This document shows, piece after piece, positions 55,105-64,000 of a stretch of 64,000 nt of DNA (positions within the stretch are counted from its first letter, which is position 1; each line of letters begins with the position of its first letter). A program made the position numbers and the translations under genes. The notes under the pieces were generated by a model. The model did no database searches. It saw only the letters and a list, made by a program, of their open reading frames with translations, and was not told the DNA's origin. This DNA comes from Photorhabdus akhurstii (GTDB lineage: Bacteria > Pseudomonadota > Gammaproteobacteria > Enterobacterales > Enterobacteriaceae), in NCBI RefSeq assembly GCF_018448925.1, contig NZ_RCWE01000007.1, positions 62,001 to 126,000 on the forward strand, written 5' to 3'.

Positions 55105-56415
55105 TTATCGCTCCCAATAAGACTCTTCCAAACTGTCTTCTTTTTCAGGTAAGCCACGACTTAATCGTGGGGAATGCTGACTCAATACTTGATAGCTAAC
55201 TCTGTTAGCATATTTACAAACCTGAGCAAGTGATGAATATGTCAGATAAGTACGGAGATGTTTACTGGAATTAGGCACATTCATTCTATGGTGATTATTA
55301 GCCGTTATATCATGCAGTAAAGCAGATAAAGCACCATCACCAGCACCATTGGTATTCATGATTTTTTCCGGCCCCCCCATATAAGGTTCAATATGCGAAT
55401 AAACTTTCATTGGGATTTGGCAATCAGATTTACGCATAGCGCGGCTGAACTCATAACGGTTAAATTCAGCAATAGCCCCCGGTAACAATGGATGGGTTGT
55501 CTGACGTTTATAATCTTGTTCCGTATAACCTGCCATGTATAATCCAGCTGGACCAGCGGTACACAAAACTAAATCGACCCAATCCAGCGCCATATCTGAA
55601 GCCAATAGCGGATCACTGCAACCAGTAAGCTCATAAGCCTCATCTTCATTCATTGCCAAAACAGAAATATTCTCAACTAAAAAGTCACGCCACCATTGTG
55701 GATCATCAGCAATAACATATTTTGTCCCCAGCGTCAGCACGACAGGCACACTATGTTTTTTCGCATATTCAATGGCCTTCATGGTCGCTTCTGGCATTGG
55801 TTCTCCCGGTTTACAGCGAACCAGGTAAGCAGTTAACACCAACGCAGAAGCTTCAGCAATAATCTTCTCAGGAATACTCTCCGGCTTAAGTTGATTCATT
55901 TGCCCAGGACTGATGGCAAAAGTGCGCTCACCATTTTCCGTTACTAGCGTAAAACAGCGCCCAATTGCCCCGTTCACACCTTGTAAGTAGTTCAGATCAG
56001 TACGGCTAGATGTGTTACATAAATAGCGGTAAGCATAGCTGCCAATCTGAATATTATTGCACATAGTACCTAGTAAGACAGAACGATCATCGGCAAGAAC
56101 CGAGTAATTATGTAAGGTATTACCAATAGTGCCGCCAGCAAATTCGTGGCTAATAAGATTATTATCAGTAAGTTCTTTATACAGGGCTTCAGCGACATCA
56201 TCTTCAATAACTAATGAATGCCCTTGGCTGAGGTTATAGCGCTGGATAAAATCTTCGTCTACTTTCGCTTCAATATCTACTAATGTCTGATCGATGCCAA
56301 CGATATAAGCTCGGTTATTCTCACCATCCATCATCTCTTTAATTGGCTGGAGTAAAGGATCACGCAGACTGACGGGAAAATAGTGTTTTGATTTACGTTT
56401 ACCGGGGAATTTCAT
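55105..56415 (-). CDS. gsk: Inosine-guanosine kinase
   Basis: 436 residues (E. coli 434), PfkB/ribokinase family, phosphorylating inosine and guanosine for purine salvage. The C-terminal catalytic motif NTNGAGDGALSAL carries the general base Asp. FAGGTIGNTLHNYSVLADD near residue 93 is the sugar-binding side. It is well conserved with E. coli, with no oddities. Confidence 0.96.
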   Translation of the reverse strand: MKFPGKRKSKHYFPVSLRDPLLQPIKEMMDGENNRAYIVGIDQTLVDIEAKVDEDFIQRYNLSQGHSLVIEDDVAEALYKELTDNNLISHEFAGGTIGNTLHNYSVLADDRSVLLGTMCNNIQIGSYAYRYLCNTSSRTDLNYLQGVNGAIGRCFTLVTENGERTFAISPGQMNQLKPESIPEKIIAEASALVLTAYLVRCKPGEPMPEATMKAIEYAKKHSVPVVLTLGTKYVIADDPQWWRDFLVENISVLAMNEDEAYELTGCSDPLLASDMALDWVDLVLCTAGPAGLYMAGYTEQDYKRQTTHPLLPGAIAEFNRYEFSRAMRKSDCQIPMKVYSHIEPYMGGPEKIMNTNGAGDGALSALLHDITANNHHRMNVPNSSKHLRTYLTYSSLAQVCKYANRVSYQVLSQHSPRLSRGLPEKEDSLEESYWER

Positions 56416-56511
56416 TTTTGGTTGATGCTATAACGCTAAAAGATGCAGCATATTAGCACAACAAAAGACTAACAGGCAGCAAATGTCATTCGACATTTGC
56501 TACCAAAAAAA

Positions 56512-57615
56512 CTACGCCGCTTTCTGACGACTACGTGCCATATGACGGATCAGAACAAACACCACAGCTAGGATCAGCCCAATAAAAGCACTGCCTACCA
56601 AAATAAGTAAACGTTTCGGTGAATCTTTCGCCGTTGGCTCATAAGGAGCCTGCATATATTTGAATGGTTGGAAATTAACTGTGTCTATTTTAAGTGCCTT
56701 AAGCGCCTTTATATAGAACAAACGGTTACGTAAGTCAGCATCAACTGAGGCGGGATCTTTAATATCCTCCGTAATTTTCAGCTTACGTTGTAATGCATCA
56801 GCCCCCAAAGCAATGGAATAATCTGGATCGTCTTTGATCATTGCACCTTCACTGGAAATAGGTTTTTTAATTCCTGCTGAATTAGCAATAGATAATGCAT
56901 GTTTCAATCGCTCAATATTTGCTTCCTGTACGTTATTCACACGATTTAAATCAACCTTATATAAACCTTCAGAGTAAGCAAGCTTTTGTTTTACCATATC
57001 ACTTAATTCACTCTTCACCTGCTCATGAACAACAGACGACACATAGTCAATATAGCCATTTAACAGGTTATATGCATCCTCAGCAGTTCCAGCACTGAAA
57101 ATCAATTTAGTTTCACCATTTTCATCATCTTTCTCCGCTTTTGAAGAAGATGAAATATTATCATTTACAATCTTTTCAATAAGTTTTCTTTTTGCAAGCG
57201 GTGAATGATCATCTGATTTCGCTATCAGATTTTTAAAATAATCTGTATTGATCAGATATTCTTCACGTAAAACCCGTGAATTAAAATTATTTAAAAAATT
57301 ATTATACAACGACGACGAAGTTATTGATGGTTGTAAACTTAAAACCTCTAACTTAGTCAGGGTATCTTTAAGTGGTTGTATCTCTTCAAGTTGAGGTTTA
57401 ACAACAGAAGCCGAACTACTCCACTTTTGTGGCATCAAAGAAGCTGCTGCAAAGCCAATAACAGCAAAAAGAATAGTAACAGCAATAATCAATAACTTTG
57501 ATTGAAATAAAACAGAGAATAACTCAAACAAATCAATTTCATCATCTTGTTTTGAGTTGTAATAATTAAAATATTCTTCACTGAAATTAGTGCTTTTAAT
57601 CGGTTTATTACTCAT
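56512..57615 (-). CDS. wzz: Chain-length determinant protein (Wzz/FepE family)
   Basis: 367 residues. It has membrane helices near residues ~38-58 and ~335-355, with a large periplasmic coiled-coil domain between (NVQEANIERLKHALSIA). The Pro-rich segment before the second helix (PYEPTAKDSPKR) is the Wzz signature. It sets polysaccharide (O-antigen) chain length; the length is nearer FepE (377) than WzzB. It lies between hemH and gsk, where Yersinia keeps its whole O-antigen cluster with wzz next to gsk. No other O-antigen gene is here. Confidence 0.9.
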   Translation of the reverse strand: MSNKPIKSTNFSEEYFNYYNSKQDDEIDLFELFSVLFQSKLLIIAVTILFAVIGFAAASLMPQKWSSSASVVKPQLEEIQPLKDTLTKLEVLSLQPSITSSSLYNNFLNNFNSRVLREEYLINTDYFKNLIAKSDDHSPLAKRKLIEKIVNDNISSSSKAEKDDENGETKLIFSAGTAEDAYNLLNGYIDYVSSVVHEQVKSELSDMVKQKLAYSEGLYKVDLNRVNNVQEANIERLKHALSIANSAGIKKPISSEGAMIKDDPDYSIALGADALQRKLKITEDIKDPASVDADLRNRLFYIKALKALKIDTVNFQPFKYMQAPYEPTAKDSPKRLLILVGSAFIGLILAVVFVLIRHMARSRQKAA

Positions 57616-57793
57616 TATTTATATCCAAATTCAAATATGCTGTTACTAATTGATATACAAAAAATCATCCCACTAGCCTATAGGTTAGTTCCCATTTACT
57701 CTGAAATAAGTATGGCAGTTCCACTAGGCTGGCATCCTTGTAGCAATATACCTTAAAAAGCCAATGAACCCTAATGATAGATTAATCCTATCA

Positions 57794-58771
57794 CTATTCA
57801 TTTCTGTTTCTGACAAACCCGTTAACCAACGCTTCAAGGAGTAAAATATGACTAGTATTGTCGTTAAGCGCCGGAATATATTCAAATTTTTCCCCTCCAG
57901 CATTAAGAAATATCTCTTTATTTAGCTGTTTTATCTCTTCCAAAGTTTCCAGACAATCAGACGAAAATCCGGGGCAAATCACCTGAATATGCTTTATTCC
58001 CTGATTAGGCAGGGATTTCACTGTTTGATCCATGTATGGCGTCAACCATTGTTCACGACCAAAACGCGACTGATAAGCCATTATTACCTGCTCTGCCGGA
58101 TAATTAATTGCTTGCTTTAGCAATCGTGTTGTTAATTTACACTGCTCAGCATAAATATCACCCGTATCAACAAAACGCTGCGGAATGCCATGATAGGAAA
58201 GCAATAATCTGTCTGGTTGACCATGCTTATCGAAACTCTGCTCAATAGTCTCTTTCAGTGCAGAAATATAAGCCGGATGAGCAGCATAATTACGAATAAA
58301 GTGAATCCCAGGAATAGTGCGATATTTTTGCAATACCCGACTGATACCATCAAATACCGCCGCAGATGAGGAGCTGGAATATTGGGGATAAAGCGGCAAA
58401 ACAATCAATTGTTCAACATTCTGCTTAAGTAAGTTATCAATCGCTTGCTCAAGAGATGGAGAACCGTAATTCATTCCCAGTTCAACAGGGATGTCAGCAA
58501 GTTTCTCTGCCAGTAATTTCTGTTGCCGACGGCCATATATTAACAGAGGAGAACCTTCATCAGTCCAAATTTTCTGATATAACTTTGCTACACGTGAAGA
58601 ACGTAAAGGCAAAACAAAACCATATAATATCGGCTTCCAGATAAATCGAGATAAGTCTACGACTCTTTTATCGCTCAGAAACTCGGCTAAATAACGTCTT
58701 ATAGCCGCAGTTGTTGGCTTATCAGGAGTACCAAGATTAACTAATAAAACACCATATTTACCGTTGTTCAT
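57794..58771 (-). CDS. hemH: Ferrochelatase
   Basis: 325 residues from ATG 58771 (AAGGA nine bases upstream; the ATG 42 bases further up lacks support). It inserts Fe(II) into protoporphyrin IX, the last step of haem synthesis. The motifs are [34 protein letters not shown] (active-site His) and [14 protein letters not shown] with the conserved acidic residues. Membrane-associated in the cytoplasm. Confidence 0.96.
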   Translation of the reverse strand: MNNGKYGVLLVNLGTPDKPTTAAIRRYLAEFLSDKRVVDLSRFIWKPILYGFVLPLRSSRVAKLYQKIWTDEGSPLLIYGRRQQKLLAEKLADIPVELGMNYGSPSLEQAIDNLLKQNVEQLIVLPLYPQYSSSSSAAVFDGISRVLQKYRTIPGIHFIRNYAAHPAYISALKETIEQSFDKHGQPDRLLLSYHGIPQRFVDTGDIYAEQCKLTTRLLKQAINYPAEQVIMAYQSRFGREQWLTPYMDQTVKSLPNQGIKHIQVICPGFSSDCLETLEEIKQLNKEIFLNAGGEKFEYIPALNDNTSHILLLEALVNGFVRNRNE

Positions 58772-58905
58772 TATGTCGATCCTTAATTGTTTCGCTGGTG
58801 AAAACCCTAGCATAATAAAGTACAGATGAAAATCATGTTTATATACGAAAACAATGAGGAAAAACCGACTAATTTACCTGATACAGTAAATAAATAATAT
58901 AAGAT

Positions 58906-58927
58906 AAGGCGACTTATTAGTCGCCTT
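58906..58927 (-). terminator. Terminator after adk
   Basis: AAGGCGAC / GTCGCCTT, 8-bp stem with loop of six, about 20 bases past the adk stop; on the minus strand an AT-rich tail follows. Confidence 0.7.
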
Positions 58928-58947
58928 CTAAGAATCATTCAGGTTGA

Positions 58948-59619
<672 letters not shown>

Positions 59620-59711
59620 TTATATTTTCAGAAAACGAATCACCATACCATTTAGCATGGGGTTCGCTCAAGGAAACAGGTAAACGATTTCGTGATATTT
59701 TTCTGTAAAAA

Positions 59712-59749
59712 TAAACCACGCCCCATCTTATTATTAGAGGCGTGGTTTA
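59712..59749 (-). terminator. Rho-independent terminator after htpG
   Basis: TAAACCACGCC / GGCGTGGTTTA (11 bp). On the minus strand the stem runs into TTTATTTTT. It lies about 30 bases beyond the htpG stop. Confidence 0.88.
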
Positions 59750-59776
59750 CAATCGTTATCAAGAAATATAGTTAAA

Positions 59777-61675
59777 TCAAGCTTTTTCAGACAATAGCAA
59801 CTGATTCATACGGCGAATAAACTGATTTGGGTCTTCTAATGTGCCACGTTCGGCAAACAATGCCTGATCAAGCAACAGTTCAATCCAATCCGCAAATTGA
59901 GCCTCATCACTGATATCAGCAGCCAGTTTTACCAACTGATGATCAGGATTCAGTTCAAAATTGTACTTAACATCCGGCACTTGTTGACCAGCCGCAGCAA
60001 ACAATTTCGCCATCTGCGTGCTCATTTCATCCGCATTTGTTGTCACAATTGCTGGAGTATCAGTCAGACGGTGAGTCAATTTAACCTCTTTCACGCGATC
60101 ACCAAGCAGTGTTTTCACACGCTCAACAAACGGTTCCAGTTGCTTTTCAATTTCTTCCTGCTCGGCTTTGTTTTCATCTGCCAGTTTATCCAGGGACTCA
60201 TCGGCTTTACTGACTGACTGGAATTTTTTACCATCAAAATCAGTGAGGTATCCCATCATCCATTCATCAATGCGCTCTGACAGCAACAGAACTTCAATAC
60301 CTTTTTTACGGAACAGCTCCAAATGAGGACTGTTTTTCGCCGCAGCGTAACTGTCTGCGGTGATGTAGTAGATCTTATCCTGACCTTCGGTCAGCCTGCT
60401 AACATACTCTTCCAGAGAAACTGTCTGTGCCGAGCTATCATTATGAGTAGAAGCAAAACGCAGCAATTTAGCGATAGTTTCCTTATTGGTACTATCCTCT
60501 GCCGGACCTTCTTTCATTACCAGACCAAACTGTTGCCAGAATTGCTGGTACTTTTCTGCATCATCTTTCGCCAGTTTATCCAGCATCTGTAATGCACGTT
60601 TGGTCAATGCATTACGTAAATTACGGGTAATAGAATTATCTTGTAAAATTTCACGGGAAACATTCAGCGGCAAGTCGTTGGAGTCAATCAGGCCACGGAC
60701 AAAGCGTAAATAGTTCGGCATAAACTGTTCCGCATCATCCATAATAAACACTCGCTGGACATACAATTTCAGACCGTGCTTATGCTCACGGTTCCACATA
60801 TCCCACGGAGCCTGGGACGGAATATAGAGCATGCTAGTATATTCCTGTTTACCTTCTACGCGGTTATGGCTCCAGATAAGCGGATCAGAAAAATCATGAG
60901 AAATATGTTTGTAGAACTCTCTGTACTCTTCATCTGTAATTTCAGATTTACCACGAGTCCACAAAGCTTGAGCTTTATTAATCTTTTCCCAAGTTACTGT
61001 ATCCTCTTCTCCCTCTTCTTCGCTCTTGTTTTTGGTTTCAATTTCAACTGGCAAAGCAATATGGTCAGAGTATTTACTGATAACAGAACGCAAACGCCAG
61101 TCATTCAGGAATTCATCTTCTCCTTCACGTAAATGAAGGGTGATCTCTGTACCGCGCGTCTCTTTTTCAATATCAGCAACCGTGTAATCGCCTTCTCCGG
61201 CAGATTCCCAAAATACGCCCTGATCAATCGAAGCGCCAGCCGCACGAGTACGTACAGTGACTTTATCAGACACAATAAACGCAGAGTAAAACCCAACACC
61301 AAACTGACCAATTAACTGGCTGTCTTTAGCCTGATCTGAACCAATAGATTCCAGAAAAGCTTTTGTTCCCGATTTAGCGATTGTTCCAAGATTATCGATA
61401 ACTTCATCACGAGTCATACCAATGCCATTATCACTAATCGTGATGCTTCTCTTTTCTTTATCAAAAGAAAGACGAACACGTAGTTCACCATCATTTTCAT
61501 AAAGTTCTGGAGCAGATAATGCGCGGAAACGTAATTTGTCAGCAGCATCGGAAGCGTTTGAGATTAGCTCACGAAGGAAAATCTCTTTATTGGAATAGAG
61601 TGAATGGATCATTAATTGCAGAAGTTGTTTTACTTCAGACTGAAATCCACGGGTTTCCTGACCTTTCATACTCAT
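59777..61675 (-). CDS. htpG: Hsp90-family chaperone HtpG
   Basis: 632 residues (E. coli 624). The GHKL ATPase domain (~1-230) contains [36 protein letters not shown] and [11 protein letters not shown]. The middle and C-terminal dimerisation domains follow. The first ATG (61675) has GAGGT at good distance; the E. coli-like start is two codons later. A clear heat-shock promoter lies upstream. Confidence 0.97.
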   Translation of the reverse strand: MSMKGQETRGFQSEVKQLLQLMIHSLYSNKEIFLRELISNASDAADKLRFRALSAPELYENDGELRVRLSFDKEKRSITISDNGIGMTRDEVIDNLGTIAKSGTKAFLESIGSDQAKDSQLIGQFGVGFYSAFIVSDKVTVRTRAAGASIDQGVFWESAGEGDYTVADIEKETRGTEITLHLREGEDEFLNDWRLRSVISKYSDHIALPVEIETKNKSEEEGEEDTVTWEKINKAQALWTRGKSEITDEEYREFYKHISHDFSDPLIWSHNRVEGKQEYTSMLYIPSQAPWDMWNREHKHGLKLYVQRVFIMDDAEQFMPNYLRFVRGLIDSNDLPLNVSREILQDNSITRNLRNALTKRALQMLDKLAKDDAEKYQQFWQQFGLVMKEGPAEDSTNKETIAKLLRFASTHNDSSAQTVSLEEYVSRLTEGQDKIYYITADSYAAAKNSPHLELFRKKGIEVLLLSERIDEWMMGYLTDFDGKKFQSVSKADESLDKLADENKAEQEEIEKQLEPFVERVKTLLGDRVKEVKLTHRLTDTPAIVTTNADEMSTQMAKLFAAAGQQVPDVKYNFELNPDHQLVKLAADISDEAQFADWIELLLDQALFAERGTLEDPNQFIRRMNQLLLSEKA

Positions 61676-61729
61676 TTATTACCTCAATCTAAATCCAGTT
61701 CAGACAGACAAAATCAGACGATGATATGC

Positions 61730-61759
61730 AAATGGGGATAAATAAGTTGAATTTCAAGT
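61730..61759 (-). promoter_or_regulatory. Sigma-32 heat-shock promoter of htpG
   Basis: On the minus strand CTTGAAA (61759-61753), a 15-base spacer and CCCCATTT (61737-61730) match the sigma-32 consensus CTTGAAA / CCCCATNT. The predicted leader is about 45-50 bases. Confidence 0.88.
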
Positions 61760-61915
61760 TTGATTATCCAAAAGAATTATGAAGTAACTTTTGATCATAG
61801 CAATAATGAACTAAAAGGCATGCGCCACATAAATGTAGCGCCTCAAAACCTTTACGATTTGCTCTAATCTGGTTACAACACTATTCGGTCAAAACCGTAA
61901 GGCACTAACAGAAAA

Positions 61916-62520
61916 TCAATAAGTAATCTTCTGCCGCCCGGCAATTGAATGAGACAATGTTGTACCATCTACCATCTCAAGTTCACCACCAACTGGTACG
62001 CCATGAGCAATACGACTTGCTGTTACACCGTATTGAACGCATATCTCTGCGATATAATTGGCAGTGGCCTCTCCCTCTACTGTCGGATTAGTCGCCAGAA
62101 TCACCTCTGAAATCTCTTCAGTGGCGAGCCGATCCTCAAGACGATCTAAACCAATATCCATTGGGCCAATACCATCTAATGGGGATAAATGCCCCATCAA
62201 TACAAAGTAACGCCCGGCAAACTGCCCAGTTTGTTCAATAGCATGAATATCCGCAGGGCTTTCAACCACACAGATTTGACCATTTTGTTGACGGCGTGGA
62301 TTAGCACAAATCGTGCACTGTTCCTGCTCGGTAAAAGTCCGGCAATATTTGCAGTGTCCAATTTCTGACATCGCTCTGGTCAATGTCTGAGCCAAACGCA
62401 TTCCACCACTGCGATCACGCTGTAGCAGATGAAAAGCCATCCGCTGCCCAGATTTAGGGCCAACCCCTGGTAAACAGCGTAATGCTTCCATCAAGGATTC
62501 AAGGAGAGGACTGGTTTGCA

Positions 62521-62521
<1 letters not shown>
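61916..62521 (-). CDS. recR: Recombination mediator RecR
   Basis: 201 residues. A helix-hairpin-helix ([17 protein letters not shown]) is followed by a four-Cys zinc finger ([16 protein letters not shown]) and a Toprim domain ([16 protein letters not shown]). With RecF and RecO it loads RecA on gapped DNA. It is coupled to ybaB by an ATGA overlap in the dnaX-ybaB-recR operon. Confidence 0.97.
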
Positions 62522-62865
<344 letters not shown>

Positions 62866-62906
62866 CTATGGCTACATCGTACAACAAGGTACAGATTGCA
62901 GCATGG

Positions 62907-64000
62907 TTAAACCGGTCGGATACTCTCTTCATCCAATTCAGCATCAAATACCTGCCGCAATGTTTGAATAGTTTTATCCGCAATAATTGATTGGCGAGCT
63001 TGTGCCAATTTCTCTTCATAAATGGCTTGTCGCCACTCCAGCGGAGTTTTCTCCGCAGGATTATCATCTTCAATAATGCTGAATTCAACCGTTGCGCCAT
63101 ACAACTCGCTCAAAGCCCCCGCTAATGATTTTTGTGCGAAAGCGGAATTAAGGTGACGCTGGCTCGAACGTAGGTGTAAACGGATATTATTTGCACTAAT
63201 CTGCTCTTTGAACGCATTTAATGCCAATTGTTGCACCAGTTTAGGAATTTTAAGTTTACCAACTTCTGCGGCCCATTCATCTCTCTGTTTAGATTCTTCC
63301 GCTAATTTCTCTGCCAGCTCCGGTGTTTTCTCATGTTCCAAAGCTGTTCTTAAAGCCTTTGGTGTAGCCACATGAGTTTCTGTTTTCTCCTCAATATTCT
63401 TGGCACGCCAACGGTAAGCTTCTTTTTTCTCAGGTTTGTTTTCCTGTTTTTTATCTATTGATGACTGAGGTCGCTGCCCTGACACTGCGGCAAGCCGTTC
63501 CAGTGTTGAAGTTGCTGACTTCATCTTAACCGACGTAGCCGATTCAGGCTTTTTTGCTGGCGCTTGCTCTTGTTGTCGGGATAACACACTCCTTGCTTTC
63601 AGCAACTGCGCGGTTGGGCTTGATGAAAGCGCCTGAGGTATCTGAGGTTGCGACGGAGAAGTTCTATCCAATTGTGCCGGTTCATTAATATCATTAGCAG
63701 GTGGCACATCCCCCTGATCACTCTGTTTATGTTTCGGCTGTGCTGTAACTGGTGTTGTAACTGATGGTATAACCGCAGGATTTACCACCGGCGCAGCAAC
63801 CTCTTCAATAACTTTTTTGGGATGAAATGCCAAAGCTCTGAACAGAGCCATTTCAACCCCCATCCTGCGCTCCGGTGCATACGGCAAGTCCCTACGACCA
63901 ATCAGCAAAGTTTGGTAATAAAGTTGCAAATCTTCCGGTGAAATAGCTTTTGCCAATATGCGCAAACGACCTTCAATCGATGAAGAAACGATCTCTGGTT
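62907..64000 (-). CDS. dnaX: DNA polymerase III tau/gamma subunit DnaX, C-terminal part
   Basis: The frame stays open to the right window edge; about 364 residues of the tau-specific and linker regions are seen. The start of the visible part is domain III (LQLYYQTLLIGRRDLPYAPERRMG). A Pro/Gln/Ser/Lys-rich linker follows, and the alpha-binding domain V closes with LRSSQRHLN and TPLEWRQAIYEEKLAQAR, ending FDAELDEESIRP. It holds the clamp-loader and polymerase together. It contains a -1 frameshift site (listed) that makes the shorter gamma protein. Confidence 0.97.
   Translation of the reverse strand, partial: PEIVSSSIEGRLRILAKAISPEDLQLYYQTLLIGRRDLPYAPERRMGVEMALFRALAFHPKKVIEEVAAPVVNPAVIPSVTTPVTAQPKHKQSDQGDVPPANDINEPAQLDRTSPSQPQIPQALSSSPTAQLLKARSVLSRQQEQAPAKKPESATSVKMKSATSTLERLAAVSGQRPQSSIDKKQENKPEKKEAYRWRAKNIEEKTETHVATPKALRTALEHEKTPELAEKLAEESKQRDEWAAEVGKLKIPKLVQQLALNAFKEQISANNIRLHLRSSQRHLNSAFAQKSLAGALSELYGATVEFSIIEDDNPAEKTPLEWRQAIYEEKLAQARQSIIADKTIQTLRQVFDAELDEESIRPV
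63530..63555 (-). promoter_or_regulatory. dnaX: Programmed -1 frameshift site in dnaX
   Basis: On the minus strand the heptamer A AAA AAG (63555-63549) is in phase inside APAKKPE. After slippage the codons are GCC then TGA, so gamma would end K-K-A. Four bases downstream AATCGG can pair with TCGGTT (two G-U pairs) around a five-base loop. The layout matches the E. coli dnaX frameshift, although the stem here is weak. Confidence 0.82.

Overview
The window looks like a chromosomal segment of Photorhabdus, closest to the P. luminescens / P. laumondii type. Four things point there. A Yersinia-type (Ysc) type III secretion operon ends in a YopT-like effector, lopT, and its chaperone. Housekeeping genes keep the E. 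coli / Yersinia order (purEK-lpxH-ppiB-cysS, and the copA-gsk-adk-htpG-dnaX block). An AT-rich island carries insect-toxin-like and phage tail-fibre genes. ERIC-type repeats are present. The species call is inference; no rRNA is present.

Layout. (1) 1-6828, plus strand: the distal T3SS operon, from the end of the secretin sctC through sctD, yscE, sctF, yscG, yscH, sctI, sctJ, sctK and sctL, then lopT and a SycT-like chaperone, closed by a terminator. (2) About 7-14.3 kb: a cold-shock gene, a tandem duplication of a small secreted Cys-rich protein, an unknown 151-aa protein, and two paralogous beta-rich proteins of about 360 aa, all in very AT-rich DNA with long gene-free stretches. (3) 14.5-18.1 kb: a decayed atoC followed by intact atoD-atoA (acetoacetate CoA-transferase), then an AEC-family transporter. 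(4) 18.5-23.2 kb: two tail-fibre genes in inverted orientation, one with an internal repeat and one broken by an in-frame stop, followed by a compact Cry-like (delta-endotoxin-like) protein. (5) 23.5-28.5 kb: cysS, ppiB-lpxH and purEK with a PurR box, then an orphan ribbon-helix-helix antitoxin gene. (6) 28.6-36 kb: an ERIC repeat, a 12 x 7-bp array, an extra riboflavin-synthase-like gene, an MFS/LysR divergent pair, a frameshifted Tsx-like channel, a second MFS transporter, a RutA-like flavin monooxygenase and a second ERIC. (7) 36-64 kb: the conserved block ybbP, ybbA, tesA, ybbO, cnoX, qmcA, ybbJ, cueR, copA, ybaP, ybaK, ushA, fsr, ybaL, then a LysE-type exporter and a small decayed patch, then gsk, wzz, hemH, adk, htpG, recR, ybaB and dnaX.

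How parts work together. The T3SS genes encode the inner ring, needle, needle chaperones, inner rod and sorting platform, and the effector pair sits at the operon's end. CueR and CopA form a copper-efflux module with a recognisable CueR promoter. In Yersinia the hemH-gsk interval holds the O-antigen cluster; here only a wzz-type gene remains there.

The observations most worth checking are: a -1 frameshift site in copA with a well-spaced H-type pseudoknot, predicted to release a two-domain copper chaperone; the short Cry-like protein lacking room for domain II; the CVNH-like duplicated secreted proteins; the broken and invertible tail-fibre pair; the atoC relic; and the A-tract frameshift in the Tsx-like channel.
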